From positions 3,472,001 through 3,536,000 of the forward strand of contig NZ_CP019304.1 of the NCBI RefSeq assembly GCF_001969265.1: a stretch of DNA of 64,000 nt, given 5' to 3'. Made by a program: the position numbers and the translations under genes. The notes beneath the pieces are model-generated. The model did no database searches. It saw nothing but the letters and a program-made list of their open reading frames with translations, and had not been told where the DNA came from. The DNA comes from Arthrobacter sp. QXT-31 (lineage in GTDB: Bacteria > Actinomycetota > Actinomycetes > Actinomycetales > Micrococcaceae). Below, one piece after another: positions 8,588-16,927 of this stretch. How positions within the stretch are numbered: the stretch's first letter is position 1; every line of letters starts with the position of its first letter.

Positions 8588-8790
8588 CGACGCGCCATCA
8601 GATCCTGCAGGGATTCTCCCGACGCGCCATCAGCTCCTGCCGGTTCCCGGTCAACGCTCTCTCACTTTCCCTTGGGAAAGTGAGAGAGCGTTGCCGATTA
8701 AGCGGCGGGAGGTGAGAGAGGGTTTGGGGTTGGGCGGCGGGAGGTGAGAGAGCGTTTGGGGTTGGGCGGCGGGAGGTGAGAGAGGGTTGG
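8588..8790. repeat. 32-bp-period repeat array 3, two opposed halves
   Basis: On the left, CGACGCGCCATCAG units start at 8588 and 8620, and a CAACGCTCTCTCAC unit starts at 8652. On the right, TGAGAGAG units in the opposite orientation start at 8681, 8713, 8745 and 8777. Every step within each half is exactly 32 bp. The halves meet at the palindrome 8652-8693. The array fills the whole gap between phoX and menD. Confidence 0.8.
8652..8693. terminator. Perfect 20-bp palindrome, probable phoX terminator
   Basis: Two perfect 20-bp arms (CAACGCTCTCTCACTTTCCC and its complement) are separated by only TT. It lies 73 bp after the phoX stop at the turning point of the repeat array. There is no T-run, so it is termination-like by structure only. 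It could instead be the junction where the array inverted. Confidence 0.5.
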
Positions 8791-8809
8791 TTGGTGGCAG
8801 ACTGGTTCG

Positions 8810-10669
8810 GTGACTTCCGAGCCCGACGAGCCTTCAGCCTCCACTTCCGACGCACCTTCCGCATCCATCTCCGACGGACCTTCCGCCCCCACTTCCGACG
8901 CGCGCATGGAACCTGCCGACGTGCCGGGCGGCACCCCTTCTGACTCGCCGAGCGACGCCGACGCCGGTGACGATCCCGCGCTAACGTCGGTCGCTTCCGC
9001 ACGGATCGCCGTCGCGGCGCTGCTCGACGGCGGAGTCCGGTACGTCGTTGTCGCTCCCGGTTCGCGGTCCGCCCCCATGGCCTACGCGCTGGCGGAGGCA
9101 TCGGCGGCGGGGAAAGTCGAACTGCTGGTTCGGATCGACGAGCGTTCGGCCGGGTTCACCGCGCTCGGACTGTCCCTGGCCACGGGCGCACCGGTAGCTG
9201 TGCTCACGACGTCGGGGACCGCCGTCGGGAATCTCCTGCCGGCGGTGATGGAGGCCAACCACGCCGCCGTCCCGCTGGTGGTGCTGTCAGCTGACCGGCC
9301 GGAAGAACTGCGTGGAACAGGCGCGAACCAGACCACCATCCAGCTGGACCTCTTCGGTGAGCACGTCCGGTTCGCCGTCGACATTCCCGCCGGGACGAGC
9401 CCGCAGCGGGCGGTGGAAACGGCGCTGGCCGCTGCCACCGGTGCCTTCGAGGACACCCCGCCGGGACCCGTTCAGCTGAACCTCGCCTTCCGCGACCCCC
9501 TGGTTCCCGAATCGGGGGAGCGGCTGCCCGAACAGCGCGGCCACGGGACGTTCCGGATCGGCACTGACCCGCTCACCATGACCCTCGATCCCGCCCCGGC
9601 TCACCTTCCCGAACGGCGCACTGTTGTCCTCGCCGGGCACGACGCCGGTCCGGTCGCCGAGGCGTTCGCCCGCGCCCACGGACTGCCGCTGCTGGCCGAG
9701 CCATCATCCAACTCCCGCTTCGGCCCCAACGCTGTGGGCCCGTACCGGCTGCTCCTGGAGCACTTCGGTCCGGACTCCGCCCTGCCGATCGAGCGTGCCG
9801 TGGTGTTCGGCCGGCCTACGCTTTCCCGGCCGGTGTCGGCGCTGCTTGCCAGGACGGACATCCCGGCAGCGCTGTACGAGCCGGTGCCGGTGGCCTGGTA
9901 CGAGCCGGGGCGCCGCCGGGAAGCGCCCATCGCCAGCCTGGATGAGCTCGCCGAATTCGCCGGGCGGGGGTCATCCTTGTGGCTGGATGCATGGCTGCTG
10001 GCCGGCGCCGCGGCCCAGCATGCCGTCGACGGCATACTTGCCACCGAAGAGTCAGCAACGGGTCCGTCCGTCGGCGCCCTCGTGTGGCAGCACAGCCGCG
10101 GACAGCTGGTCCTGGGATCGTCCAACGGCATCCGGGACGTCGACCTCGCCGGGCAGCCCGCACCCGAACCGTCCGCCACGGTCTTCGCCAGCCGCGGCCT
10201 CGCCGGCATCGACGGCACCATCTCCACCGCCACCGGCATCGCACTCGGCGGCCACCAGGAAACCACCCTGCTGCTCGGCGACGTCACCTTCCTGCACGAC
10301 GCCGGCGGGCTCTTCCTCGGCGCGGGCGAGGAACAGCCGCAGCTGCGCATCGTCGTGCTCAACGACGCCGGCGGTGCGATCTTCAGCCTCCTCGAACACG
10401 GCGCCGTCGCCGAGGCAGGCGGCTATGGGGACGCCGTCGAACGCCTCTTTGGTACCCCGCAGTCAGTGGACATTGCGGCACTCGCCGCAGCGTACGGCGT
10501 CGGGCACTGCTCTGTAAGCACGACGGCGGGACTCGCCGAGGCGCTTGCCGCGCCGTTCGCCGGACGCACGATTATTGAAGTGCGCACCGACCGGCACGAA
10601 CTCCGCGCCCTGCACGGCAGAATCAAGGCGGCGGTGGGCTCGGCAGTGGCAGGCGTGCTCGCTGGCTAG
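8810..10669 (+). CDS. menD: SEPHCHC synthase (MenD), with repeat-coded N-terminus
   Basis: MenD is the thiamine-diphosphate enzyme that joins isochorismate and 2-oxoglutarate to form SEPHCHC in menaquinone synthesis. Family signatures include VVVAPGSRSAPMA, the Glu-bearing RIDERSAGFTALGLS, TTSGTAVGNLLPAV, LSADRPEELRGTGANQT, and the cofactor segment GDVTFLHDAGG with VVLNDAGGAIFSLL. The 619 residues exceed the usual length by about 45. The excess is an N-terminal low-complexity tract with three 8-residue PSAxxSDx repeats (24-nt period). The GTG at 8810 keeps that tract. An ATG at 8906 would remove most of it but has no ribosome site. The gene is monocistronic after the 32-bp array. Confidence 0.93.
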   Translation: MTSEPDEPSASTSDAPSASISDGPSAPTSDARMEPADVPGGTPSDSPSDADAGDDPALTSVASARIAVAALLDGGVRYVVVAPGSRSAPMAYALAEASAAGKVELLVRIDERSAGFTALGLSLATGAPVAVLTTSGTAVGNLLPAVMEANHAAVPLVVLSADRPEELRGTGANQTTIQLDLFGEHVRFAVDIPAGTSPQRAVETALAAATGAFEDTPPGPVQLNLAFRDPLVPESGERLPEQRGHGTFRIGTDPLTMTLDPAPAHLPERRTVVLAGHDAGPVAEAFARAHGLPLLAEPSSNSRFGPNAVGPYRLLLEHFGPDSALPIERAVVFGRPTLSRPVSALLARTDIPAALYEPVPVAWYEPGRRREAPIASLDELAEFAGRGSSLWLDAWLLAGAAAQHAVDGILATEESATGPSVGALVWQHSRGQLVLGSSNGIRDVDLAGQPAPEPSATVFASRGLAGIDGTISTATGIALGGHQETTLLLGDVTFLHDAGGLFLGAGEEQPQLRIVVLNDAGGAIFSLLEHGAVAEAGGYGDAVERLFGTPQSVDIAALAAAYGVGHCSVSTTAGLAEALAAPFAGRTIIEVRTDRHELRALHGRIKAAVGSAVAGVLAG

Positions 10670-10675
10670 GCCAGA

Positions 10676-10775
10676 GCGACACGGTGCCTGTGCGGCGACG
10701 CCTTGCCTGCCCGGCGACGCGCTGCCTGTCCGGCGACGCGCCAATTACCTGCCGCGGCGCAAATTCCGTGCGCGC
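10676..10775. repeat. 19-bp-period GCGAC repeats before the AbiEi-like gene
   Basis: GCGAC recurs at 10676, 10695, 10714 and 10733, an exact 19-bp step, with TGCCTG in the middle of each unit. The last copy runs into GGCGACGCGCCAATTACC and further AATTCC-containing sequence. A related GGCGACGCGTAAATTCCC segment appears after the next gene (about 11869), so that gene is bracketed by similar repeats. Confidence 0.6.
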
Positions 10776-10900
10776 CGAGTAGTCTGCGCGTCGCAGGGTA
10801 ACTTCCGTGTCCTCTGGCTGTCGGTGGTCAACGCCGGGATATCCACATGGCGGCACGCACTTCTGTCGGACCGGCACCCTGTCCTGCGAGACTGCGAGCC

Positions 10901-11854
10901 ATGGCAGAGCTACCAAGACTTATCCTCGCTCGCGAGTACATACAGCAGGGATTGACGCCGAATATGCTTGCCCGCCGGTGTAGTTCCGGTGCGCTCGTCC
11001 GGCTGCGGCAGGGAGTCTATGTGGACGGGGAAACCTGGGGCTCCCTCCAGCCATGGGACCAGTACCGGCTGAAGGTGCAAGCAGCGGCCGAAACCTTTAC
11101 TTCGCCGACGGTGTTCACCTGGCATTCGGCGGCCAGTGTTTGGGGCGTTCCGACTGTCGGCCATCAACATCCGGTGCATGCGCTGACGTTTCAGAACGGC
11201 GGCGGCAGGTCCCGGGCTGGCGTCCGACGGCACTACGCGGATCCGGCCGGCGTGAAAGTGTTCCGTAACGACGACCTTTTGGTGACCGGCCGCGTGCGTA
11301 CTGTCCTGGACCTCGCTGCATTCACATCTTTCGCAGAAGCCATCGTTCCCCTGGACCACGTGCTCAAACCCGACAGGGCCAGGAAGCTGCCGGCACTGTC
11401 GAAGGAACAGCTCCTCGCCGAAATCGAGGGAAACTACACCACCGCAGCAGTGCGGCGGATCACCCTGGCCGTCGAGTTCGCAAATGCGCGGTCCGCCTCA
11501 CCGGGCGAGTCCTACAGCCGGGCACTCATGCATGTGGCAGGCTTCGAGGCACCTGATCTGCAGCACGAGATCCGGGTCGGGGCAGGTTTGGTTGGCTACT
11601 CGGATTATTACTGGGACGGCGCCCGTATCGCCGGAGAGTTCGACGGCGTGGAAAAGTACATGAAGCCGGAATACCTGAAGGGACGGACTCCGTCTCAGGT
11701 GGTGGTGGACGAGAAATGCAGGGAGGACCGGATCCGGGCTACCGGCTGCACCGTGGTCCGTTGGGTGTGGGCCGACCTCATGACGCCGGGACGGCTGGAA
11801 CGGAAGCTGGCAGCGGCAGGAGTGCCCCGGCGTCGTGCTCGGTCCGCACAGTGA
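10901..11854 (+). CDS. AbiEi-type wHTH plus nuclease-like (DUF559/Vsr-like) solitary protein
   Basis: A 317-residue protein. The N-terminal third resembles the AbiEi antitoxin winged helix ([42 protein letters not shown]). The C-terminal third resembles the Vsr/DUF559 restriction-endonuclease fold: [13 protein letters not shown], an Asp in [14 protein letters not shown], and [23 protein letters not shown]. AbiEi normally pairs with an AbiEii nucleotidyltransferase toxin, but none is adjacent. The ATG at 10901 is preferred because the upstream 10847 start adds 18 residues of untypical sequence. A second protein of the same design is at 19821. The function is unknown; I infer a DNA-acting protein, possibly an endonuclease. 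Confidence 0.75.
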   Translation: MAELPRLILAREYIQQGLTPNMLARRCSSGALVRLRQGVYVDGETWGSLQPWDQYRLKVQAAAETFTSPTVFTWHSAASVWGVPTVGHQHPVHALTFQNGGGRSRAGVRRHYADPAGVKVFRNDDLLVTGRVRTVLDLAAFTSFAEAIVPLDHVLKPDRARKLPALSKEQLLAEIEGNYTTAAVRRITLAVEFANARSASPGESYSRALMHVAGFEAPDLQHEIRVGAGLVGYSDYYWDGARIAGEFDGVEKYMKPEYLKGRTPSQVVVDEKCREDRIRATGCTVVRWVWADLMTPGRLERKLAAAGVPRRRARSAQ

Positions 11855-11869
11855 TGCCGAGGCCTCCGG

Positions 11870-11967
11870 CGACGCGTAAATTCCCCCGCGATGCAGAAAT
11901 GCCCTGGCGCTACTGGAATTCCAGCAGCGCCAGGGCATTTGCGCATCGGGGGACGGAATGCGCGTCG
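11870..11967. terminator. 98-bp imperfect palindrome between convergent genes
   Basis: The sequence is symmetric about AATT at 11917-11920. The inner arms pair over 18 bp with one mismatch (ATGCCCTGGCGCTACTGG against its complement). The outer arms match less well and end in CGACGCG/CGCGTCG. It lies between the converging genes ending at 11854 and 11982, so it can serve both as terminator. Its outer arms repeat the GGCGACGCG motif found upstream of the AbiEi-like gene. Confidence 0.7.
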
Positions 11968-11981
11968 TGCGTCCCGCGGGC

Positions 11982-12785
11982 CTACTCGGCGATCTCGATG
12001 TGGGTGGGGTCCAGCACGCGGCGGAGGAACTCCTTGGTGCGGCCCTGGGTGGGGGAGCCGATGACCTGCTCGGCCGCGCCCTCCTCGACCACCACGCCGC
12101 CGTCCATGAACACCACGCGGTCGGCGACCTCGCGGGCGAAGCCCATCTCGTGCGTGACCACCAGCATGGTCATGCCTTCCTTGGCCAGGTTCCGCATGAC
12201 CGAGAGGACGTCACCGACCGTTTCAGGGTCGAGCGCCGACGTGGGCTCGTCGAAGAGCATCAGTTCGGGGTCCATGCTCAGCGCGCGGGCGATCGCCACA
12301 CGCTGCTGCTGGCCGCCGGAGAGCTGGTCCGGGAACCGGTCGGCAAGGTGCCCCAGCCCCACACGCTCAAGGTTGGCGCGGGCGATGCTGTCGGCTTCCG
12401 CCTGCGAACGCTTGAGCACCTTGGTCTGCGCAATTGTGCAGTTCCGCAGCGCGCTCAGGTGCGGGAACAGGTTGAACTGCTGGAACACCATGCCCACCTT
12501 GCGGCGCATCCGGTCGATGTCCACATCCGGGTCGGTCGCGTCGAAGCCGCCCACGTGGATGCTGCCCTGGTTGGGCTGCTCGAGCAGGTTAACGCACCGC
12601 AGCAGGGTGGACTTACCCGAACCGGAGGGGCCAATGAGGCATACCACTTCGCCCGGTGCGACGTCCAGGCTGATGCCCTTGAGGACCTCGTTGGAGCCGT
12701 ACGACTTTCGCAGGTCCTTGATGGCCACGCCGGCGGCATGGACGGCACCCTTGTTACCGGGGGAGTGAATTACGACGTCGTTCAT
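11982..12785 (-). CDS. Polar amino-acid ABC transporter, ATP-binding subunit
   Basis: A GlnQ-type ATPase of 267 residues that powers uptake of a polar amino acid. The Walker A motif is GPSGSGKST and the Q-loop lies in [11 protein letters not shown]. The ABC signature is [15 protein letters not shown], Walker B is [12 protein letters not shown], and the switch His is in VVTHEM. It is last in a three-gene operon: binding protein (14501-13695), permease (13598-12798), ATPase. The permease-ATPase gap is only 12 bp. The substrate cannot be set from sequence. Confidence 0.93.
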   Translation of the reverse strand: MNDVVIHSPGNKGAVHAAGVAIKDLRKSYGSNEVLKGISLDVAPGEVVCLIGPSGSGKSTLLRCVNLLEQPNQGSIHVGGFDATDPDVDIDRMRRKVGMVFQQFNLFPHLSALRNCTIAQTKVLKRSQAEADSIARANLERVGLGHLADRFPDQLSGGQQQRVAIARALSMDPELMLFDEPTSALDPETVGDVLSVMRNLAKEGMTMLVVTHEMGFAREVADRVVFMDGGVVVEEGAAEQVIGSPTQGRTKEFLRRVLDPTHIEIAE

Positions 12786-12797
12786 TGACTTCTCTGC

Positions 12798-13598
12798 CTA
12801 TCGCTTGGTCCGCGCGGAGCGGCTTTCGAACTTCCGGGCCAGGAGGCTCAGCGGGATGGTGATCACCAGGTAGAAAGCACCGGCCACCAGGAGCGGGGTG
12901 AGGCCCGCGCCCAGGCTTGAGATGCCGTCGCGGCCGAACTTGGTGAGGTCATATTGGGACGCCGTCAGGCCAAGCACGTAGATCAACGAGGAGTCTTTGG
13001 TCAGGAGGATGATCTCGTTGGTAAGCGGCGGCAGCACGATCTTAAAGGCCTGCGGGATGACGATGGTGACCATCGCCCGCCACTGCGGCATGCCCAAGGA
13101 ACGTGCGGCTTCCATCTGGCCCTTGGGAACAGCCTGCAGGCCGGCACGGAGCGTTTCCGCGATGTAGGCCGCAGCCACCATGCCGAGGGAAACCATCGCG
13201 ATGACGGTGACATTCCACTGGACACCGAAGGCGAGCGGAACGCCGTAGCCAAAGGCGATGAACACCAGCAGCGCCGGGATACCTCGGAAGAACTCGATGT
13301 AGCCGGTGGCAATCCACCGGTACAAGGGAAAGCTGGAGAGCTTCATCAGGGCCAGCAGCAAGCCGCCGGAGAGGCCGAGGATGAAGCCGAGGGCCGTGTA
13401 GAGCAGGGTGTTCGTCAGGCCAACGACGAAGATATCCGGGAAGATCGGCGCGAGCTTGCCGAAGTTGAATACGCTGTTAGCGATGGTCTTCCAGTCGGTG
13501 GCCAGGATCAGCGCGGCCACAGCCACGACAAAGATTGATGCCTGAACGTACAGGCTCACCCTGGCCCGCTGTCGTGCGGTCATTGCGGTCATTGCCAT
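12798..13598 (-). CDS. Polar amino-acid ABC transporter, permease
   Basis: A membrane subunit of the HisM/GlnP type (266 residues) with an N-terminal membrane anchor and about five further segments. The family sequence YIEFFRGIPALLVFIAFGYG and the EAA loop EAARSLGMPQWRAMVTIVIPQA, where the ATPase docks, are both clear. One permease gene is present, so the transporter probably uses a homodimer. It lies between the binding-protein and ATPase genes of the same operon. An N-terminal basic stretch before the first membrane segment fits an inside N-terminus. Confidence 0.92.
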   Translation of the reverse strand: MAMTAMTARQRARVSLYVQASIFVVAVAALILATDWKTIANSVFNFGKLAPIFPDIFVVGLTNTLLYTALGFILGLSGGLLLALMKLSSFPLYRWIATGYIEFFRGIPALLVFIAFGYGVPLAFGVQWNVTVIAMVSLGMVAAAYIAETLRAGLQAVPKGQMEAARSLGMPQWRAMVTIVIPQAFKIVLPPLTNEIILLTKDSSLIYVLGLTASQYDLTKFGRDGISSLGAGLTPLLVAGAFYLVITIPLSLLARKFESRSARTKR

Positions 13599-13694
13599 CG
13601 TTGTCTCACATTCATTTTGCGCAGGTGAGGCCCCGTACGGACTGTGAACAGATCCCGGACGGGGCCCCTGATGCGTAGGCGTCAGGCGCGCCGG

Positions 13695-14501
13695 TTACTT
13701 GGCGGCTTCGCCGAACCAGTTGGTCTCGAACTTCTTGAGGCTTCCGTCGTCGGTGAGGCGCTTGAGCGTCTTGTTGACCTGTTCAAGCATGGCGGTGTTG
13801 CCCTTCTTGACGGCGATGCCGAGCTTCTCACCGGTGGCGTAGTTCTCGACGCGCTTGTACTTGGCGTCATCCTTGATGGCGTAGCCGAGGACCGACTGGT
13901 TGCCCAGGGCGGCGTCGATGGTGCCGGCCTTGAGCGCCTGGACCAGGAGGCCGGTGTCCTCGAACTGCTGCGCGTCGAGGCCCTTGTCCTTGGCGTACTT
14001 GGCACCCGTGGTGGCCTGCTGGACGCCCACCTTCTTGCCCTTGGCGCTGTCGAGGTTGGTGATGCCGGAGGCATCGGAGGCGACCAGCGTCAGGTCGTCG
14101 TTCAGGTACGGGTCGGAGAAGTCCATAACGGCCTTGCGGGTGTCCGTGATGGAGACGGACGAGATGGAGACGTCGCACCCCGTCAGCGCGGTGCCGGTCT
14201 CGATGGCCTCGAAGGAGCTGTCCACCACGTTGACTTCCGCGTTCATGTCCTTGGCCAGTTCGGCTGCGATGTCCATGTCGAAGCCGACGATCTTGCCGTC
14301 CTTCTGGAATTCGAAGGGCTCGTAGGGGACGTCGGAGCAGATGGTGAGCTTTCCGGCGTTGATGAGCTGGACGCCGCTGGTGGTGGTGGCAGCGGGAGTG
14401 GAGCTGCCGCCGCCGCAGGCGGTGAGGGTGAGGGCCCCGACGGCGAGGATTGCGGCTGCCTTGGCGCTGAATTTGGCCGTGGCAAGGGACTTGAGCTGCA
14501 T
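13695..14501 (-). CDS. Polar amino-acid ABC transporter, substrate-binding lipoprotein
   Basis: A family-3 solute-binding protein of 268 residues. The signal peptide ends in the lipobox LTLTACGGG, so the mature protein is tethered by a lipidated Cys. A Ser/Thr/Ala linker follows. Family signatures include LTICSDVPYEPFEF, VGFDMDIAAELAKDM, SSVSITDTRKAVMDFSDPY and GKKVGVQQATTGAKYAKD. It is the first gene of the operon and has an AAAGG ribosome site just before the ATG. A TACACT box lies about 47 nt upstream of the start. Confidence 0.93.
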   Translation of the reverse strand: MQLKSLATAKFSAKAAAILAVGALTLTACGGGSSTPAATTTSGVQLINAGKLTICSDVPYEPFEFQKDGKIVGFDMDIAAELAKDMNAEVNVVDSSFEAIETGTALTGCDVSISSVSITDTRKAVMDFSDPYLNDDLTLVASDASGITNLDSAKGKKVGVQQATTGAKYAKDKGLDAQQFEDTGLLVQALKAGTIDAALGNQSVLGYAIKDDAKYKRVENYATGEKLGIAVKKGNTAMLEQVNKTLKRLTDDGSLKKFETNWFGEAAK

Positions 14502-14706
14502 TTCTTTACCTTTTGTTGCAGGGGTATGCGGAACTAAATCGGTTCATAGTGTATCGCCGTTGAGGAGATGTACGTCACAGAAAACTAAGTTTCACTATTT
14601 GATAACTAAACCACAGCACTTTTCAAGGGTTTTAATCGGGGGGATGTCCGAAATCCCGGACGCTTCCAGCCGGATGACCGGATCAGTCGTCAGAGGCGGG
14701 CCACTC
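14502..14706 (-). promoter_or_regulatory. Promoter region of the amino-acid ABC operon
   Basis: This 205-bp gap separates two minus-strand units. A -10-like TACACT reads on the complement at 14553-14548. A TGTGACG-containing segment lies about 20 bp further upstream at the -35 position. The distal part (about 14570-14640) is A/T-rich for this genome. No hairpin or riboswitch is visible. Confidence 0.4.
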
Positions 14707-16029
14707 TCAGTTGCTGATCCCCAGCGACTCCAGCATCGGCCGGAACTTCGCCCACGTCTCCGCCAGTTCCGCCTCGGGCTGCGAGCCCTCCACGATTCCG
14801 CAGCCGGCATATAACCGCACGGTAGTGGGGGATTCGATGACGGCTCCGCGGAGCGCGATGCCCCACTCGCCGTTGCCCGCGGCATCCAGCCAGCCCACCG
14901 GGCCCGCGTATGGTCCCCGGTCCAGGTGTTCGAGTTTCCGGATCAGTGCCCCCGCCACCTGCGTGGGGGTGCCGCAGACGGCGGCGGTGGGATGAAGGGC
15001 GTTGATCAGGGCCAGGCACGTGGGGACGTGGCCTTCCACCTCGGTGAGCTCGGCCTTGACGTCGGAGGCGAGGTGCCACACGTTCGGCAGCTCCAGGATG
15101 AACGGCTCGTCGTGCGCGTTCATGGCCTCGGAGAAGGGTGCGAGCTGGGTGGTCAGCGACTGGATGGCAATCGCGTGCTCGTGCCGCTGCTTCTCCGACC
15201 CCGCCAGGACCCGCTCGGCGTAATCGAGCGGCAGCCCGGCCTCGCCCACGGCATCGCGGCGGTCCAGCGTCCCGGCGAGCACCCTGGCCTGGGCGGTTCG
15301 TCCCTCCACCTGGATGAGCATCTCCGGAGTCGCCCCCACCAGGCCGTCCACTCCGTAGGTCCAGCATTCCCGGTACCGGCTGGCCAGCTGCCGCAGCACC
15401 TCGGCGGCATGGACGCCGTGGGGAACGGTGGCCACGATGTCCCGCGCCAGGACGAGCTTCTCGAGTTTCCCCGTACGGATCTCGGCGACGCCGGCGGTGA
15501 CGGCGGCCATCCAGTCCTCTTCGCTGAGGGACCCGGTCGTCAGCGTTGCGGGATCCTGCAGGGCCGGGGGGTCGGAATGAACGACGGCGGGCGGCGGGTC
15601 CGACTCCAGCCACCCCTTCAGGGCGGCGAGGGCGCCCTCTTCGGTGAGTTCGCCGTCGTCGGCCGTTATCTGGGTGAGCCAGGCGCGGCCGTCCCGGACG
15701 CCCACCACGATCTCCGGCACAATCAGGCGGGACTCGTGGTCGGAAGCCTTGGAAAAAGCGAAGGATCCGAACGCCACCGGGCCGGTGCCGGGGCACTCCA
15801 CATGGTCCGTGATGTCTGCCTCGATGACCAGGTGGCGCCACCAGATGTCCGCCTCCAGGAACCGCTCAGGGCCCGTGGCAGTGAAGCGCGCCACTTCGCC
15901 GAAGCCCACCAGGCCGGCCTCGCGGCGGGTCCAGCACAGAACGTCATCGCGGACCAGATACGGCGGCAGTCCCTCGGGAGCCGAATCTCCATCCAAAGGG
16001 ACTGTCAGGGTGCGGAGGGTGCTGGTCAT
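14707..16029 (-). CDS. menF: Isochorismate synthase
   Basis: This enzyme converts chorismate to isochorismate, the entry step of menaquinone synthesis. Of the 440 residues, the C-terminal 260 form the chorismate-binding domain. Signatures are KLEKLVLARD, GATPEMLIQVEG, AGTLDRR, HEHAIAIQSL, LHPTAAVCGTP and GPVGWLDAAGNGEWGIALRGA. The substrate could in principle belong to a siderophore pathway, but divergence from menG and the men genes around it favour menaquinone. The intergenic region shared with menG carries repeated GGTACTTG motifs. Confidence 0.92.
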   Translation of the reverse strand: MTSTLRTLTVPLDGDSAPEGLPPYLVRDDVLCWTRREAGLVGFGEVARFTATGPERFLEADIWWRHLVIEADITDHVECPGTGPVAFGSFAFSKASDHESRLIVPEIVVGVRDGRAWLTQITADDGELTEEGALAALKGWLESDPPPAVVHSDPPALQDPATLTTGSLSEEDWMAAVTAGVAEIRTGKLEKLVLARDIVATVPHGVHAAEVLRQLASRYRECWTYGVDGLVGATPEMLIQVEGRTAQARVLAGTLDRRDAVGEAGLPLDYAERVLAGSEKQRHEHAIAIQSLTTQLAPFSEAMNAHDEPFILELPNVWHLASDVKAELTEVEGHVPTCLALINALHPTAAVCGTPTQVAGALIRKLEHLDRGPYAGPVGWLDAAGNGEWGIALRGAVIESPTTVRLYAGCGIVEGSQPEAELAETWAKFRPMLESLGISN

Positions 16030-16140
16030 GATGGGTCAACACTACTCTGTCGGTACTTGAAGGTACTTGGGTACCAGAGCGCAGCACCACGCCCGGCCGC
16101 GCCCGTGGCACGGAGCCTGCTGATCTTTTGAGACAATGAC
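16030..16140. promoter_or_regulatory. Divergent menF/menG promoter with GTACTTG repeats
   Basis: GTAC occurs at 16053, 16063 and 16071, within two copies of GGTACTTG and a final GGTACC. This resembles the GTAC cluster at 1750-1774, which shares GTACTTGG. On the menF strand a TAGTGT box lies 11 nt before the ATG. I infer that a shared DNA-binding protein may act at both regions. Confidence 0.4.
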
Positions 16141-16923
16141 ATGGTGAACCGAGCATCCTTGGATAAGCGTCCGGACGAAGTAGCCACGATGTTTGACGAC
16201 GTCGCACCCAAATACGACGTCGTCAACGATGTCCTCTCGATGGGGCAGACGCGCCGGTGGCGCAAGGTCGTGGTCGAAGCCATGGATGTCCGGGCCGGCC
16301 AGCGGGTGCTGGACCTGGCCGCCGGAACGGGAACCTCCAGCGAGCCGTATGCCGATGCCGGCATAAATGTGGTGGCCTGCGATTTCTCCCTCGGCATGCT
16401 CAAGGTGGGCAAGCGCCGCCGCCCCGACATCGACTTCATCGCCGGGGACGCCACCAACCTGCCCTTCGCCGACAACACCTTCGACGCCAGCACCATCTCC
16501 TTCGGCCTGCGCAATGTCAACGAGCCCAAGAAGGCCCTGGCCGAGATGCTCCGGGTCACCAAGCCGGGCGGCAAGCTGGTCATCGCCGAGTTCTCCCAGC
16601 CCGTCGTTCCGCTGTGGCGCACCATGTATACCGAGTACCTCATGCGCGCCCTGCCGGCCATTGCCACCAAGGTCTCGTCCAACCCGGACGCCTACGTGTA
16701 CCTGGCGGAATCGATCCGCGCCTGGCCGGACCAGGACCACCTCGCCGCCTGGCTGCAGGAATCCGGCTGGCAGGACGTCACCTACCGCAACCTGAGCGGC
16801 GGGATCGTGGCCGTACACCGGGCCAACAAGCCGGTCAGCGGCAACGGCTCGGCGGAAGCCATCGCCGCCCACACCGGTCCGGTGGCCAAGCTGCGCCGCA
16901 ACCTTCCGCGGACCGCGCGCTGA
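16141..16923 (+). CDS. menG: Demethylmenaquinone methyltransferase
   Basis: This SAM-dependent C-methyltransferase (UbiE/MenG) makes the last methylation of menaquinone. The protein has 260 residues. Visible motifs are the family start [22 protein letters not shown], the SAM-binding [35 protein letters not shown] and [19 protein letters not shown]. The C-terminus has about 25 extra basic residues. It is followed after 4 bp by the GGR-type reductase gene, and those two with the prenyl synthase form a short operon that finishes and saturates the quinone tail. Confidence 0.95.
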   Translation: MVNRASLDKRPDEVATMFDDVAPKYDVVNDVLSMGQTRRWRKVVVEAMDVRAGQRVLDLAAGTGTSSEPYADAGINVVACDFSLGMLKVGKRRRPDIDFIAGDATNLPFADNTFDASTISFGLRNVNEPKKALAEMLRVTKPGGKLVIAEFSQPVVPLWRTMYTEYLMRALPAIATKVSSNPDAYVYLAESIRAWPDQDHLAAWLQESGWQDVTYRNLSGGIVAVHRANKPVSGNGSAEAIAAHTGPVAKLRRNLPRTAR

Positions 16924-16927
16924 CGCT

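Noticed and set aside
5156..8790. CRISPR array
   Set aside because: The 32-bp-period arrays are contiguous repeats without unique spacers and no cas gene is near.
10901..11854. Complete AbiE toxin-antitoxin operon
   Set aside because: No AbiEii nucleotidyltransferase gene lies on either side, and the C-terminus looks like a nuclease fold rather than the AbiEi C-terminal domain.
11982..14501. Glutamine- or histidine-specific naming of the ABC importer
   Set aside because: The binding protein is only recognisable to the polar amino-acid family level.
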